Program-made: the position numbers and the translations under genes | The notes under the pieces: model-generated | The model's database searches: none | The model's input: the letters and a program-made list of their open reading frames with translations, nothing else | Told to the model about the DNA's origin: nothing | Shown: one piece after another, positions 9,984 to 21,616 of the stretch | Layout: every line of letters begins with the position of its first letter | How positions within the stretch are numbered: position 1 is the first letter of the stretch | Assembly: GCA_949825045.1 (NCBI GenBank) | Contig: OX463827.1 | Span: forward strand, 4,238,501-4,302,500 | Source: Argyresthia goedartella | Taxonomy: Eukaryota > Arthropoda > Insecta > Lepidoptera > Argyresthiidae | DNA: 64,000 bases | Direction: 5' to 3'

Positions 9984-11263
9984 AGGAAGTCGTGCTGCCG
10001 GGCGGGAAGGTGCTCAGAATGCTGGCACCGTTATTTTATTTTTATTTTTTTTATTTTATTAATTTAATTAATCTCGCTGTATCGCAATTCTGATGCGTTC
10101 AGCGAGGTAGGTGTCAGCTTTCTGGTCCCCTGACGCTTGGACTAGCCGCTTAGATATATCTTTAAGGGCTCGTCAAGCGCCAGGGGGTTTCAAAGCCGAA
10201 TAGCACGAAAACATTGTCTTTGCCAAATGTGGCGTATTTGCGACGTTTGAGCCACTGCCACTGCCGCCGCAGCGCCAGCCGTGGCAGAGGTCGCCGGTAA
10301 GTGGTGACACGGAGCCAGCAAGTCAACGCAGGTCGCGTCCCAAACTTGCGCCCTTCCGTTCTGCCAGCTAATGAGTGTTATTCCGTCGGGCCTCTTGCCA
10401 TCGTCGTACGCCAGGCCGCTCGGTTCGAGAATGGCAGGCACGCCACAGCTAGCAAGGGCCCGACGGATGACGTCATTGAGACTGGCATGATGGGACCAAC
10501 GGCCGCCATTGCGCTGACAGAAACGGCCGTGGTGTCCAGGATGGTCCACCCTGCCACCGCAGCAGGAGCGATGTGGCTCGTTGGTTCTGACGCCAAGTCG
10601 CAGGCAGATGGCGAGTGTTAATGTTCCTCGATCGAGCAAGGTACCGATGTGCCTCGACGGGATCGCGTGAAGCCAGTGTACAGATTATTTCTCCCTGATT
10701 GCGAGGAGGCGAGTGGCTATGGGCCGAGGCCAGCAGGTCGTCCCGTGATTAAGTGCAGAGCGGCTCGTCCCACAAACTTTAGGAGTTACATTTAAGGTGA
10801 TAATTTTGCCTCGGGCAGGCTTGCGACCAGGCATTCTTAGCCTCGGTCAGACACGTGACCTCACGCAAGTTTGGTGTTTGGATTTAAGATTTTACCATAG
10901 AGGTCACGCGTGCTGTGAGCCGAGACAAAGAAAGCCAGGAGTGCCCAATCTGAGATTTTGCAGATTCCCAGACCACCGTGTCTTATGGGAAGGGCGGTTT
11001 GGGTCCAGCTTCAGTCGCTAAAATTACAGTTAAGAATTTTGGTTAACGTGTTTTTTGTTAAATCCTCTTAAAAAGAACAGAATATTACCAGACAGGAGCA
11101 CATCGAAGAAAATTCGTAAATTTTGGTACCAAAAGGCAAAAGCGGACAATGCAGATGGCCATATTGGCCATATTCAGGTCGGTGATTTATCTGCAGTTTG
11201 TGTAAATTTAGAAATTTGTTCATCCACGAAGCTGGGGATCCCGTCCTCTAAAACTGGGGCCTC

Positions 11264-11289
11264 TAGGAGGCGAATCACTTCGCCTCCTA
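11264..11289. repeat. Hairpin, 11-bp perfect arms
   Basis: TAGGAGGCGAA, loop TCAC, then the exact reverse complement. It sits at the edge of the RT fragment that is duplicated at 8713. Confidence 0.9.
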
Positions 11290-11334
11290 ACGTCGTTTAT
11301 TTAGAATTTTGATGTTAGGTGCGACTTGATTAAA

Positions 11335-11372
11335 TTTAGATATTATGGCTTGAAGAAGCCATAATATCTAAA
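11335..11372. repeat. Hairpin insertion, 17-bp perfect arms
   Basis: Arm TTTAGATATTATGGCTT, loop GAAG, then its exact reverse complement. The paralogous copy at 8755 reads straight through without the second arm, so the fold-back was added in this copy. Confidence 0.9.
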
Positions 11373-13079
11373 GAAGAAGTTCTGTGGAGTTAATATTATC
11401 GGTGAGGAATAATTCTCACTTCGAAAAAGTTAATTCAAGGCCTATTTCCTTAAAATCTGATGTGCGGTGTTCCAGATCTATTATAATGGTGTTAACTTTG
11501 CCTCCTATGGTCCCGTCATCCAGATACCAGACGTAAAATTTGGAATTTAGGCTGGTAATAATCGGATGGATGGCCAAACTGAAAATTATCGGTCTGAGTG
11601 GGTCGCCCTGCTGACAGCCGACTGCTGAATGTAATAAATGATAGCTAAATATTAATTTTGAATTTTGACTGTAGCATTGCCACATATAACTGTAAATAGA
11701 TGGTGATTGATCTTTAATTTGAGAAAGCGGCTCTATGTACCGAATTGAAGGCGTTTTTCACGTCAATCTTCAGCAGCACGTCGCCTCCTTCGTTATCCAT
11801 AATGGTGCGAGACGCATGCACGGCGGCATTGCAACCTCCCCTGCTACCAAAACCCAGATGTACCGACTTGAATTTAGCACAAAGATCTAGCAGGATGTAC
11901 TTGCAGCAGATCTTTGGGATATTTTTGCCGACAGCAATGAGTCTGATGCACCCGGCTTTCTTTATGAGGGCACACAGATTGGCTCCATAGAGCACATCTG
12001 TTATGCCCTCATGTACCTTCCCAGAGAACATGAGGCTCGCCAGCTCGGCGATGTCCGCCAGTAGAGCCCGTTCGATGTCTCCGACGGCTCCACTGATAAT
12101 ACTGTGCGTGCGAGTCATGACATCGAGGCCGCCGACCCGCTTCTGAAGGACATAACCGCGTCGGAGATCTCTCAGAAGGATTGAGGGATCAGGGAGGTGA
12201 AGTGTTGTTAAAGGGGATGGGTGTTTTGACTCCAGCGCTTTTAGGGTGTCCAAAGAACCTGGAGCGACAGCGTCGCTTGAGAACAGAAGTTGTGCAGCTC
12301 CTTTTAAGTCTCCATCACTAATTTTGTTTTATATTAATTTGTAATTGTTGCTTTTGGGCCTGAAAATGTTTCTATTTTGTTTGTGGTCTAAAACATTTAC
12401 TGGCAATTTTTTACAATTATTTTTATTCAACTGTGTAAGAGAGCTGTTCTTACTTCTGTCCTTGTATAACTGCAGTGTCCGATATGCAAAAGTCAGCAGC
12501 TCTTCCCAACTTGGGCCGTCATTGTTCAAGACGGCTTGTCGTATATAATGGGACCGAGAGGTCACCAGATATGTCCTCGCACCACGAGGGATTCTTTCGA
12601 TTACCTGGTAATTATGTTTGGAGTGTACCTTGTGGTGCGAGGTCATGTATTTTAGGTTTTCTGGCCTGATGTATCTTCAGATCTCTCTGTCCCTTGAACA
12701 GCCGCTGTTGCGTGCATTCCGGGCTCTGCACGAGGTCTGCGAGCGAGGCGTCTGTGGTCTGCAGCGGGCACCTTTTGACGGCCCGGCTGTCTGCGACATC
12801 AACGGAGAACCAACGAGTGAAAAATATATCTTAATACTATGTTTTAAATAATTGATAAATTGCCGAAAATATATTTAATTACACAGCCGTGGTCATTGTT
12901 CAAATAATTATTAAATCCGTCATTGTAATTGCGCGTCACGTCACCAAAAGGTCCCCCAAACATACTTGTATTCCACCGCTGCAGTCCAAACCACTTGACG
13001 GATTTTAACAAATGAGTCGTCATTGGATTTGTAGAGACCATGAGAGTAACAGGCTATAGTTTTAGTAAAAGTCAATTAG

Positions 13080-13395
13080 TATATCTATGTAGGTATTTAT
13101 TGATATTTATATATAGTATTTATAGGTATTATAATATTATGTAGGTTTTCATTCATTTATATGTGTAAATATCTAAGTAATTTATTATTGATATATAGTC
13201 ACTCTAATGTTAAGTTTTTGGTTATGTTGTGTATAATAGGTCTATCCCTTCTAAGGAAACTATGTTTTCCTGTCTGCCCTGGGTTTGCTGGAATAAATCT
13301 CTATATAGACATAAGCACGCCTTTGTATACCAACTGTAACTTGTAATTATCCAATAATGTGTATGTGCAATAAAGTATAATAATAATAGTATAAT
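13080..13395 (+). repeat. Orphan LINE 3' UTR with hairpin tail
   Basis: AT-rich 3' UTR, then GGGTTTGCTGGAATAAATCT and AAGCACGCCTTTGTATAC, ending GTGCAATAAAGTATAATAAT. Same order as the 3' end of the intact LINE (58500-58785). One arm of the hairpin is mutated. Confidence 0.8.
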
Positions 13396-13417
13396 AATAA
13401 TTAGTTGGGCTTAAGAC

Positions 13418-13490
13418 CGCAAAATGTAGTTTACATAGTCATTGGTGCGGCTACTTTCTTACTCAATGTATGTAACCAGGTATAAGTGTG
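13418..13490 (+). repeat. GTACGGAACCC repeat, internal fragment
   Basis: CATTGGTGCGGCTACTTTC and TGTATGTAACCAGGT match the middle of the copies at 5800 and 45410. Confidence 0.65.
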
Positions 13491-13938
13491 TATGTTTTAT
13501 TAAAAGAAAGTGTCACTCGCGAGGTCTACAGCTCACAGAGGTACAAGTAAAGTATCTATTCAGTGCCTGTATGGCGTAGTTCTTTTAATGATTCTCAATA
13601 AATGAATATAAATAAATCAGTGTCCGGATTGCGACAAGACGAAGAGTCACAAGGGAGCCGCCCACGCCGCGTGTACCTCGCAAATGCGAAATTTGTGTCT
13701 TCCAAATTGCAGGGAGCCTTGAAATTCAGCGGTACTTAATAACTTTATAGCCTGAATCATTTTGTACCAACAAATTGTTTTGTTTTGATCATTTCTCAGA
13801 AATTATTTCTGGGTCGGTCGCCTTCGTTAATTGTGCGCTGACAAATGTTACCTTATGGAAGTAAAGACGCGATAATTTGTAAAACTCGGACTGTTTTATC
13901 GTGAGATGTCGGGGCCCGATTCCGCTAGCACAATTACC

Positions 13939-14114
13939 ACCTCTGTGGCGCTGCGGCTCGAGGGTCTGCCTCCCAAGCGAGAGGTCCCAGGCTCCAATCC
14001 CGGATGTGGAGGAAGAAAAGAATACCCGGGGCATATTTAGTAATAGTATCATTATGACATCGCTGTCTGTGGTTCTTATGATACAAGATATCTTAATGTA
14101 GGGCCAGAGGTAAT
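13939..14114 (+). mobile_element. SINE-A copy, divergent
   Basis: ACCTCTGTGGCGCTGCGGCT, GCGAGAGGTCCC, CTCCAATCCCGG, then CATCGCTGTCTGTGGTTCT and GTAGGGCCAGAGG. All blocks of SINE-A are present in order, but with more changes than other copies. Confidence 0.75.
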
Positions 14115-14127
14115 ATTTGGAGTTTCA

Positions 14128-16801
14128 AATCAAATCAAATCATTTATTGCTGTCACATTACATTAAAAAAGGCGGTACAGGCAGGATACAGGTATACATG
14201 TGACGCCTCGTAGAGGCGTTGCAATTTTGAGAGATACAGGTTTTACTTAATATTACATAATTAATTACTTATTTCTATTACATTTAAAATGTTCATGTTA
14301 ACTTGAACTTTAATAAATATTTATATTCCAACGACAATAGAATTCAAAATTAAAAAGTAACATCTACATTAATCTATAACAGTTTATAACAAGTCCCATA
14401 TATTTAAATTAAATTAAATCAAACAAAATCAATGTTAAATTATATTACGGCATGCTCCTAAATATTATTATTATTGTCTTGTCGATTTGTCATTATGTCA
14501 TCTTATCGTCAAAAAATTATTTTATATTGTAGTAGCTTTTGTGTATTAGGAAATTTTTTAAATGTTTGTTAAATAGCGTAGCTTTATCTATATTTTTTAT
14601 ACTATTTGGTATGTGGTTGTATATTTTTATTACCATGGAATGCGGCCCTGAGGATATTAATTTTAGTTTAGAGAATGGTACTTTTAATTTATCTAGGTTT
14701 CGGTCATTTCGTTTTATAGTATGTATTGGGGAGTACAGGTTGGGATGTTTTCTGACAAATTTGCAGGCTTCAAAAATGTAGATAGATGTAAGGGTTAATA
14801 TTTCATGTTTCTCAAAAAATGGTTTACAAGACATCGTTTGGTCAATATTTACCAGTATTCTTAGACATTTCTTCTGCAAAATGAAAATGTCATTTACATC
14901 GGTACAATTTCCCCACGAAACTATGCCATAAGATAGTCTTGAATGGGCGTATGCATAATATGCAGTTAAGGCAGTTTTAAAGTCTGTTACACGCTTCAAA
15001 TGTCGGAGGGCATATATAAAGGACGACAGCTTATTTGTTAATTTTTGCATATACGGTTTCCAATTTATATGTGTGTCAAGGTCTATTCCTAGCAGCGTAG
15101 CAGAGGTTACAGTTTCTAATTTTTTATCTTTGTAATTGTATGTTATTTTTAGTGCAGTTTTTTGGTATGGTTTAAACTGGATTAACTTGGTTTTATTTAG
15201 GTTTAGTTGCAAATTATGACATTCTAGCCAATTTACAATTGTATTTAGTAGTGTATCTAATTTAGTTTGTAGTTCATTTGTGTTTGAGCAAGGTATTATA
15301 ACCGAGATGTCATCAGCGAATAGTATACAGTGGTCGTCTATTATACTTGGAAGGTCGTTTATATATATCAGAAATAATATACATCCTAAAACGCTACCTT
15401 GCGGGATAGAGCCTTTGGCAAGGATTTTGTCGGATCTAACGTGTTGGATTTGACAAGTCTCGAGGTTAGTATTTTCTATTTCTACAAATTGAACACGATT
15501 TTCAAGATATGATTTAAACCACTTATGCGCGACTCCTCTAATTCCAGTTTTATACAGTTTAGATAACAGTGTTTTATCTCTATCATACGCTTTACTCATA
15601 TCGAGTAGTAGGCCCACGGCATATTTTTTGTTATTTAGAGCTTCAAGAATTTTTTGCAAATATTTATATATCGCTAGGGTTGTGGAATGATTTTTTCTAA
15701 ATCCATTTTGGCTTTTATCAAAGATGTTAAATTTTTCATAAAAGGAATAAATACGTTTAACCATTACTGTTTCAAATATCTTTGTTGATGTTGGTAATAG
15801 TGAAATTGGTCGATAGTTGTTTGGGTCAGTAACATCTCCCTTTTTATGGATAGGTTTTATTAGTGATATTTTTAGGTCTATTAGGATTTTTTATTCTTTA
15901 AGTTTTTTATTACATTTAATATTTCCTTTTCATCTGTTGGATGTAGATAAAAGGTGTTTTCAATTATGTTGTCTTGGCTTTTTTATTTATGTTGTATTGT
16001 TACGGAGACCAGGATTTTCGTCTGAGTTTCCTATTGATGCAAAAAAATTGTTAAATGAATTCGCCACCAATTTGGGGTCATGTTTTGTATTGTTTATTTT
16101 GAGTTTTACGTTATTTTTAATTTTTTGTGGTTTTTTATTTGTTTCTTCGTGGATTATTTGCCACATTGAACGAGATTTATTTTCTGAATTGTTGAATTTA
16201 CTTATATTGTTTAGTTTTTTAGATTTATGAACGGATTTTTTTAATGTTGTACAGTACTTCTTGTAGTTGTTTTGTAAGATAACTTTTTACTGTTCAAGTT
16301 TTTGATGAATAAATATTTTTTATTATTTTATTATTATATTATAAGATTTCATTTCTACTCTGTGATATTAGCATTTTTAGCAATCTGTTATTTCTGCATG
16401 ATATTTTTATTCCTGACGTTATGTGTTTTCTTAGAATTAAATTTAATTTTTATTGGTTTTAATGGAATACACTTATTTAGGGCATTTTTTACAATTTCTT
16501 TGAAAATGTTATAGTTCTCATTTATATTTTTATTTAGTTTAAATTTGTAGTCCCAATTTGTTGTAAGAAGTTCGTCTTTGAATTTATTTATGTTAGTTTC
16601 AGTGTATCTTCGTTTTAACATTGTGAGCTGTTTAGGTTGGTATGTAGTGAGAGGTGTGGAAAACAATATTCCTCTATGGTCTGAGAAGCCAAATTCGTCT
16701 ATTACTACTTGAGTATCTATTTTGCTTTTCGTCAAATTAGGTATACCTGTATACCTATAGACAAAACTCCGTAATTGTTTTAAAACATTAAACTGAAACA
16801 A
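14128..16801 (-). pseudogene. CR1/Jockey-group LINE, 5'-truncated and frameshifted
   Basis: The longest open piece (15764-14517, 415 codons) is an RT. It has QNGFRKNHSTTLAIYKYLQ (residues ~19-37), LLLDMSKAYD (~53-61, catalytic Asp), SIPQGSVLGCILF (~119-131), FADD (149-152) and a thumb ending HLKNFLIHKSYYNIK. The frame continues upstream (DVTDPNNYRPISLLP) until a frameshift with a TAA near 15890. Further upstream, 16801-16388 holds the end of the endonuclease (GFSDHRGILFSTPL, with the SDH catalytic triad residues) and the linker (YTETNINKFKDELL). The 3' UTR ends in an ATTTGATTTGATTTG-type repeat at 14128-14150, read on the minus strand. Inactive owing to frameshifts and 5' truncation. The family is more AT-rich than the LINE at 54215. 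Confidence 0.85.
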
Positions 16802-17340
16802 TTATGTACTCGTACTTTCACTTTATTTAATTTTAATTTTAAGGGTTACCTCTTATTAACCTAAAATAACAAACACGAATAAAAGCCACCCCTGTCACCA
16901 TGAAGTGAAACGCACACGCAAGCTGGATGACGACTGACTTTATTGTCAACTACCTACATGATATACAACAAATTCCATAACTAATACTAATATTTTCTAT
17001 TTATCATATTTATTATGTTGAATCCATCTTAACCTCGTTATTCTTTTTAAACACTGTATAACATTTATCTTATCATTGACGAAATCATTTATAATATTTT
17101 TTTAACCTTCGCCATATAGAATGCTTTCTTTGGATCTTTTTTCATATCAGAATAGACTTCGCTGTTCCTAATTTCGTAGTCCTAGTGGATGGACTCTTTT
17201 CGCAATTTATTTATGAAAGAAAGCAATGAGGACTGGAGCAAGGAGGAACACTCACTTATGTCTGTAAAGAGATTTTATACTTGAGTATGTCTCTACATTA
17301 AGACGAAACGCAAGTATAGCATATCACTGTCTTAGACCAA
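16802..17340. other. No recognisable feature
   Basis: AT-rich sequence between two LINE remnants with no coding motif seen. Confidence 0.35.
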
Positions 17341-17342
17341 AA

Positions 17343-17600
17343 GCTACTTTGACGTCGAGACCACGGGTATTTGCGGTGCTCAGGGCAGGATGTTTGTCAA
17401 GGACATTGGGCGACGCTTGAGGGACCGAGGTTTTGACAATCGTTCCGGAGCGTTCCTGATCCAAAGGATCTCACTCGCCGTGCAGCGCGGTAATGCTGCC
17501 AGTGTGATGGGTACCTTTGGGTCGGGCATGTCCTGGGGCGGTTTATTTGTTTAGTATTTTGATTTTTATTGTGTTCAGTTTTGTGTGTGTGTAGTTTTTA
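17343..17600 (+). pseudogene. R2-type LINE C-terminal fragment
   Basis: The plus frame reads FDVETTGICGAQGRMFVKDI, then GRRLRDRGFDNRSGAFLIQR and ISLAVQRGNAASVMGTF. It aligns in pattern with the C-terminus of the element at 10065 (KDISKRLVQASGD, AERIRIAIQRD). This is the segment after the restriction-like endonuclease, followed by a short T-rich 3' UTR. It is about 70 codons long, GC-richer than its surroundings, and truncated at its 5' end. Confidence 0.65.
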
Positions 17601-17983
17601 ATTATTTGGTAATCTTAAATTCTTAGCTTATTTCAACTGACGATGCACTTTGGGAATTTTTGCTTTTAATGAGTCTGTTCGATACATTGTAATACTTAAA
17701 TATATAAACGTACATATAATATACTAAATTCTTTGACGAACATGTCTTGACCATACATAACTTTGGCAAAACGAACCTTTGACGAAACGCACATTTGGCC
17801 AAAATTGGGTAATGACGAAAAGCAGTTTTGACGATACGCATAACACTCAATATTTGTGCCTGCCTATACATGGTTGTGTTATGTTGGCTCAATGACACTG
17901 AAGTGACAACGGCGGTCTTTTCTAGTCATTATTTCGCATTTGGTGTCCTAACTTACGCAATTAAATATACTTACCTAGTTATT

Positions 17984-18056
17984 AATCAAAGTTCATCAGG
18001 AAATTTATATACCTTGGTCAATACAAGGTATATAAATTTCCTGATGAACTTTGATT
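17984..18056. repeat. Perfect inverted repeat, 33-bp arms
   Basis: Left arm 17984-18016, 7-nt loop 18017-18023, right arm 18024-18056, with no mismatches. It lies directly beside a SINE-C copy. Confidence 0.95.
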
Positions 18057-18284
18057 TGACCCATTGAGCTAGCCCCAAACTAGGATTCCCTGTATCTTGG
18101 GAACTAGACAACGATACACATACGTATATAGATAAATATTATACTTAGATAGATAAACAGCCATGATTAGAGTACAAACATCAGTTCTCGTGAAACAAAT
18201 ATTTGCTCCCATTTGGGACTCGAACCCGGGACCCTAAGCTTCGTAGGCAGGGTAACTGCCGACTCGGCCATTCGGGTCGTTATA
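18057..18284 (-). mobile_element. SINE-C copy, tRNA-derived
   Basis: On the minus strand: ACCCGAATGGCCGAGTCGGC, B box GGGTTCGAGTCCC, CAAATATTTG, then the ATCTATATACGTATGTGTAT region and CCTAGTTTGGGGCTAG. Related copies are at 23335, 37813, 47830 and 61582. Confidence 0.85.
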
Positions 18285-18597
18285 ATGGATACCTTAAGTG
18301 GTCATTGTCAAGTCACTGTCATTTTGACGCCATTTCATGAGCGGAATCTGGAACCCGATGTCCGAGGATATAAAACTGGAGTCAACAACACAAATTTGGG
18401 TTTCAGCACAAGAGATTATTTTTATTTGTTCGCAAACGAAATTGGCAAACAATTACTCGTAAAGATATTACATAAAGCACTCAACTGAAAAGTATGATAT
18501 TGCTTTTTCAAGTATTTTTTGCGCTTATCACCAAAACACATACGCTCAATAACGCTTACAAAAATATAAAGCATAACAGAAATATAAATTTATGCAG

Positions 18598-18726
18598 ATG
18601 CTTCTTTCCCACACTAGGATACCCTGTATCGTCGGAACCAGAAACAACGACGTCATGTTCATCCAAGACCTAGGGGATTCGAACCCAAGTTTGGGTCTGA
18701 TCCTCGAACCAGCGCCGCAGAGGTCA
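18598..18726 (-). mobile_element. SINE-A copy
   Basis: On the minus strand: CTCTGCGGCGCTGGTTCGAG, a degenerate B box, CTAGGTCTTGGATG, CGTTGTTTCTGGTTCCGACG and CCTAGTGTGGG. Confidence 0.7.
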
Positions 18727-18821
18727 GCATATCGTTTCATATGGACATGACATCCGACTTGGAGCTGGTGCTCAATCATTGATGGTGGTCGTGATGATAT
18801 GTTTACTCATGATTCTTTAGA

Positions 18822-18957
18822 TGACCTCTGTGGCGTAGCGGTTGTGGTTCTGCCTACCATGCGAGAGGTCCCGGGTTCGATCCCCGGCTAGGGGTAAAGA
18901 AAAAAAACCCAGGTCTTGGATGTTTATATGTGTGTGACGTTGCTGTTTCTGGTTCTG
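18822..18957 (+). mobile_element. SINE-A copy, 3' truncated
   Basis: TGACCTCTGTGGCGTAGCGG (A-box region), CATGCGAGAGGTCCC, GGGTTCGATCCCCGG, AACCCAGGTCTTGGATG and GTTGCTGTTTCTGGTTCT. The normal 3' end CCTAGTGTGGGG is missing. Confidence 0.85.
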
Positions 18958-18999
18958 ATGGCTGTGGTGGTTATGAATGACAAAAAATGAAAAAATATC

Positions 19000-19560
19000 G
19001 ACATTATGTGTCGTCTAATTTCAAAACCCGCTGAAGCGCTCCCCAAATTTTCATCATTTCATTTTTGTACTTTATTACCTAACATTAAGGTTGAAAATAA
19101 GTGGTGGGGGGACATATGGCTTTCTCATACCTAATTGGTGTTATAAACAAATACAGCGTCACATATTTTTCGATAAGGGCTGGTAGAAGTTGGTATTTAA
19201 AATCGGGAAATAATAAAACGACCGAATAAAAAAGGAATTTTGCAAATGACCATGGATAGCGAAATTCCTGAAATGAGCGAAAAAATACTGAATTGCGCGA
19301 TAAAATTACTGATTTGCACGACTAAAGGGTTGAGCCACCGTCTATTGGCTAAATAAAGTCTGAGCGAAGTGGTGGGTCACGGTAGGTGAAGGTGGAACAA
19401 GAAAGATCAACAAAATCCAACGCTCGATTTGTATTGTATGTAACTCGAATTAAGGTTTCAAGTTAGTCAGACGACTATTTTTGCCAAGCAATAACTGGAT
19501 TTACAGTCATGCATTTAAATACTACACTTTTGAAGTCGGATCGTTAGCGAACAACTATGA
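19000..19560. other. Mostly unrecognised; weak MITE-D-like core at 19330-19400
   Basis: GTCTGAGCGAAGTGGTGGGT and GTAGGTGAAGG recall the divergent MITE-D core at 32210-32320. Nothing else recognised. Confidence 0.3.
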
Positions 19561-19577
19561 AATTGTGTAGCGTATAC

Positions 19578-19615
19578 GCTTATCCTAAATACAATATATT
19601 GTATTTAGGATAAGC
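19578..19615. repeat. Perfect 38-bp palindrome, no spacer
   Basis: GCTTATCCTAAATACAATA followed at once by its exact reverse complement. Weaker symmetry extends outward (GCGTAT on both sides). Confidence 0.95.
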
Positions 19616-19679
19616 TTACGATACGCTTATCAAACACGAGTCGCCTTCGAGTGGTCCAGTGAGCGGAAGGCCTTACACA

Positions 19680-19830
19680 CAGGATATCTTTACAGGTTTT
19701 TTGGTCTTCCTGGAAAAAGAAAAACTTAATTTCAGAAGAAATCTCTTATTAGTAATAAGCTCGCCTTTGTACACTATTTGGTATTTCTTGCTTTCTTCGC
19801 ATGTTTTGTGTGCTATATATAAAACAATGG
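19680..19830 (+). repeat. LINE 3' tail with hairpin
   Basis: AGAAGAAATCTCTTATTAGT, then AATAAGCTCGCCTTTGTACA. Upstream GATATCTTTACAGGTTTTTT resembles the second tail at 20155-20310 rather than the 58648 type. Confidence 0.7.
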
Positions 19831-20150
19831 CAACAAATATAATGACCACCAATATATTTTTTTCCTACCCAAAATGGCTAAATGACCACCAAAAGTTGCA
19901 GAAAATATCAGGGAAAAATACTGCGGTAGCTTAGGTGAAGAGAAAAGGGGGTGAGCAAAGCGAAGCCCCCTTTATCCTTCATGTAAGAACAACAAAAAAT
20001 ACTTAAAATATAAACTTAAGTACACAAAACATAAAAAGAAGTTTGCTGATCGTTTATCCAAACACAATTTGGTGGACATTTATCCATTCTGGCAGTCATT
20101 TCGAATTTATTGGTAGTAAAATAGGTGCGTTTTTGGTAATCGTTTAAACA
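19826..20150 (+). mobile_element. MITE-D copy, ATGACCACC type
   Basis: Begins TAATGACCACCAATAT and has the core GTAGCTTAGGTGAAG, AGGGGGTGAGCAAAGCGAAG and CCCCCTTTATCCTTC. It ends with AATTTGGTGGACATTTATCC. Imperfect terminal symmetry (AATGACCACCAAA against AATGATCACCAAA). Close to the copy at 21617. Confidence 0.75.
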
Positions 20151-20154
20151 CAAG

Positions 20155-20310
20155 CCGATATATTTACAGGTTTTTTGGTCTTCCTGAAAAATAAAAAAAC
20201 ATCATTTCGAAGAGATCTCTTATCAGTTATAAGCTTGCCTTTGTACACTATTTGTGTATTTCTTGTTTTCTTCACATGTTTTGTGTGCTATATATAAAAC
20301 AATTATAAAT
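20155..20310 (+). repeat. LINE 3' tail with hairpin
   Basis: TTTACAGGTTTTTTGGTCTT, GAAGAGATCTCTTATCAG, TTATAAGCTTGCCTTTGTAC. It matches the tail at 19680. Confidence 0.7.
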
Positions 20311-20358
20311 AAAATAATATACAATTAATAATAATAATAATATACAATATACAGGGTC

Positions 20359-20513
20359 ACATTTAATTAGCTGACCATATTTTGGCGTCCCCAAGAAACA
20401 TATGGCCGTAAATTATATAAATATTTTTCGTTTCCGAACATAATTTCTTTGGGAAAGTTCTTCATAATGACCGGTGCTATCAATCCCCAAAATATGGTCA
20501 GCTAATTAAATGT
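20359..20513. mobile_element. Foldback MITE-E
   Basis: Perfect 27-bp terminal inverted repeats: ACATTTAATTAGCTGACCAT at the left outer edge (20359-20385) and the reverse complement at 20487-20513. Inner sequence includes CCCCAAGAAACATATGG, shared with the larger copy at 30727. Confidence 0.9.
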
Positions 20514-20774
20514 CATCTTGTGTGAATTTAGAACTTAAGATGCGTTCTCGGGTCATTCACCGCTGCTGCATCTAATAGGGTATAAAAACATCATTTTGTC
20601 TCGTCTGTCACATTACACTTATACGAGGTCATTTCACTTACGCCCATTACAGCACTGCTAAGGTGTTTCAGCATAATTTCTCGTGCTATACAGCTATATG
20701 AGCTGTAGACCTAGCTCTATTATTTTTGCATACCCTCGCTTCACACCCCCGGCCCCTTGAATGTTTTAATAATC

Positions 20775-20905
20775 CGGTAGGATTTTGTTTCAACACCACA
20801 TACAAACTTATAAATGCACCTGGTTACGTACATGGAGTATGAAAGTGGCCGCACCAATAACTTTGTGAACTACATTTTGCTCTCCAAAATCCAACCTATT
20901 GACTT
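20775..20905 (-). repeat. GTACGGAACCC repeat, internal fragment
   Basis: Reverse complement of the middle of the 5800 copy: ATGCACCTGGTTACGTACAT, then GCACCAATAACTTTGTGAAC. Ends missing. Confidence 0.7.
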
Positions 20906-21499
20906 TTTACGAAAATTATATAACAAATCTCAAACTCACGGTCTTCACAAATCTAGCGATACCTTATTTGTTAAAATCTGTCAAGCCGTTTGGGCTTCAG
21001 CGGATTTTTTAACAATTTCAACCCTATATCACCGCCATTTTGAAAAAAGTCCAAAAACGAAATCGAAAAAAAAAACTATTTTTGTATCGCACCGGCTCAC
21101 AAAAAATCACGAGAATCAATTGAAAAATGCGGCATATAGAGGAAAACATCCGAACACACATCCGGACATATGAAAGCATTTTTGCCCAATCCTGAAACGG
21201 AGACGCTTCACACGCTCGGTCAACTATTGACTCAAGGGAACTCGCTCTGAGTATTCTCTGTTTTTGGTAACTATAAATTAGACCGCATCAACTAACTAGT
21301 TTTTTATCTTAATTCAGTATCAGTTGAAAAAATAAATATAAAGGAGCGATAAGGTGCCTCTCTGAGGAGCTCAGAACCTGCAAAATGAGGGTCCTCTCGC
21401 TAATGCATTAAGATCGGAGTCACAGTTTATGCTGTAAATGTTAATAAGAGATTTTTTTCCCTTCTTGCTGTGTCTGGTTTACTTCCGGAGTTCTACATA

Positions 21500-21612
21500 T
21501 CACTTCAGCTGTCATCGGCAAATCGTAGACTTAGGAACCATGAGATCCTTTAGGTGCTTTCTAAAGAGGCAGATTTACCAGATATGCACTAAAATCTGTC
21601 TATTTATTATCG
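21500..21612 (+). repeat. TGCACTAAAATCTGTCT repeat, copy 1
   Basis: Ends AGATATGCACTAAAATCTGT. The same end is found at about 22440, 22735 and 23825. Confidence 0.5.
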
Positions 21613-21616
21613 GCAA

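Larger units (their letters stand above)
10065..12800 (-). pseudogene. Degenerate R2-type LINE (zinc finger, RT, restriction-like endonuclease)
   Basis: The order is read on the minus strand. A finger-like segment (LFKGQRDLKIHQARK, ~12700). RIPRGARTYLVTSR and PSWEELLTFAYRTL (~12590-12460). DLKGAAQLLFSSDAVAPGSL (~12270). The RT region: LYGANLCALIKKAGCIRLIA, LLKIDVKNAFNSVHRAAF (first catalytic Asp), then GCQQGDPLRPIIF and WYLDDGTIGG (11550-11610). A Cys/His segment (CCGGRVDHPGHHGRFC, ~10560). The nuclease-like GKRPDG...VWDATCVD (10400-10330). A C-terminus ending AERIRIAIQRD near 10070. This order is the R2/NeSL-like plan with a PD-(D/E)XK endonuclease rather than an apurinic type. In-frame stops (~10690), frameshifts and a foreign ~500-bp interval (10790-11290) make it non-functional. 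Nothing in the flanks looks like rDNA. Confidence 0.75.

Noticed and set aside
10301..10621. 106-codon plus ORF
   Set aside because: Shadow of the endonuclease region of the R2-type LINE on the minus strand.
15817..16514. Hydrophobic plus-strand ORFs resembling membrane proteins
   Set aside because: Translation of the antisense of an AT-rich LINE yields Phe/Leu-rich chance sequence; the minus strand has genuine LINE motifs.
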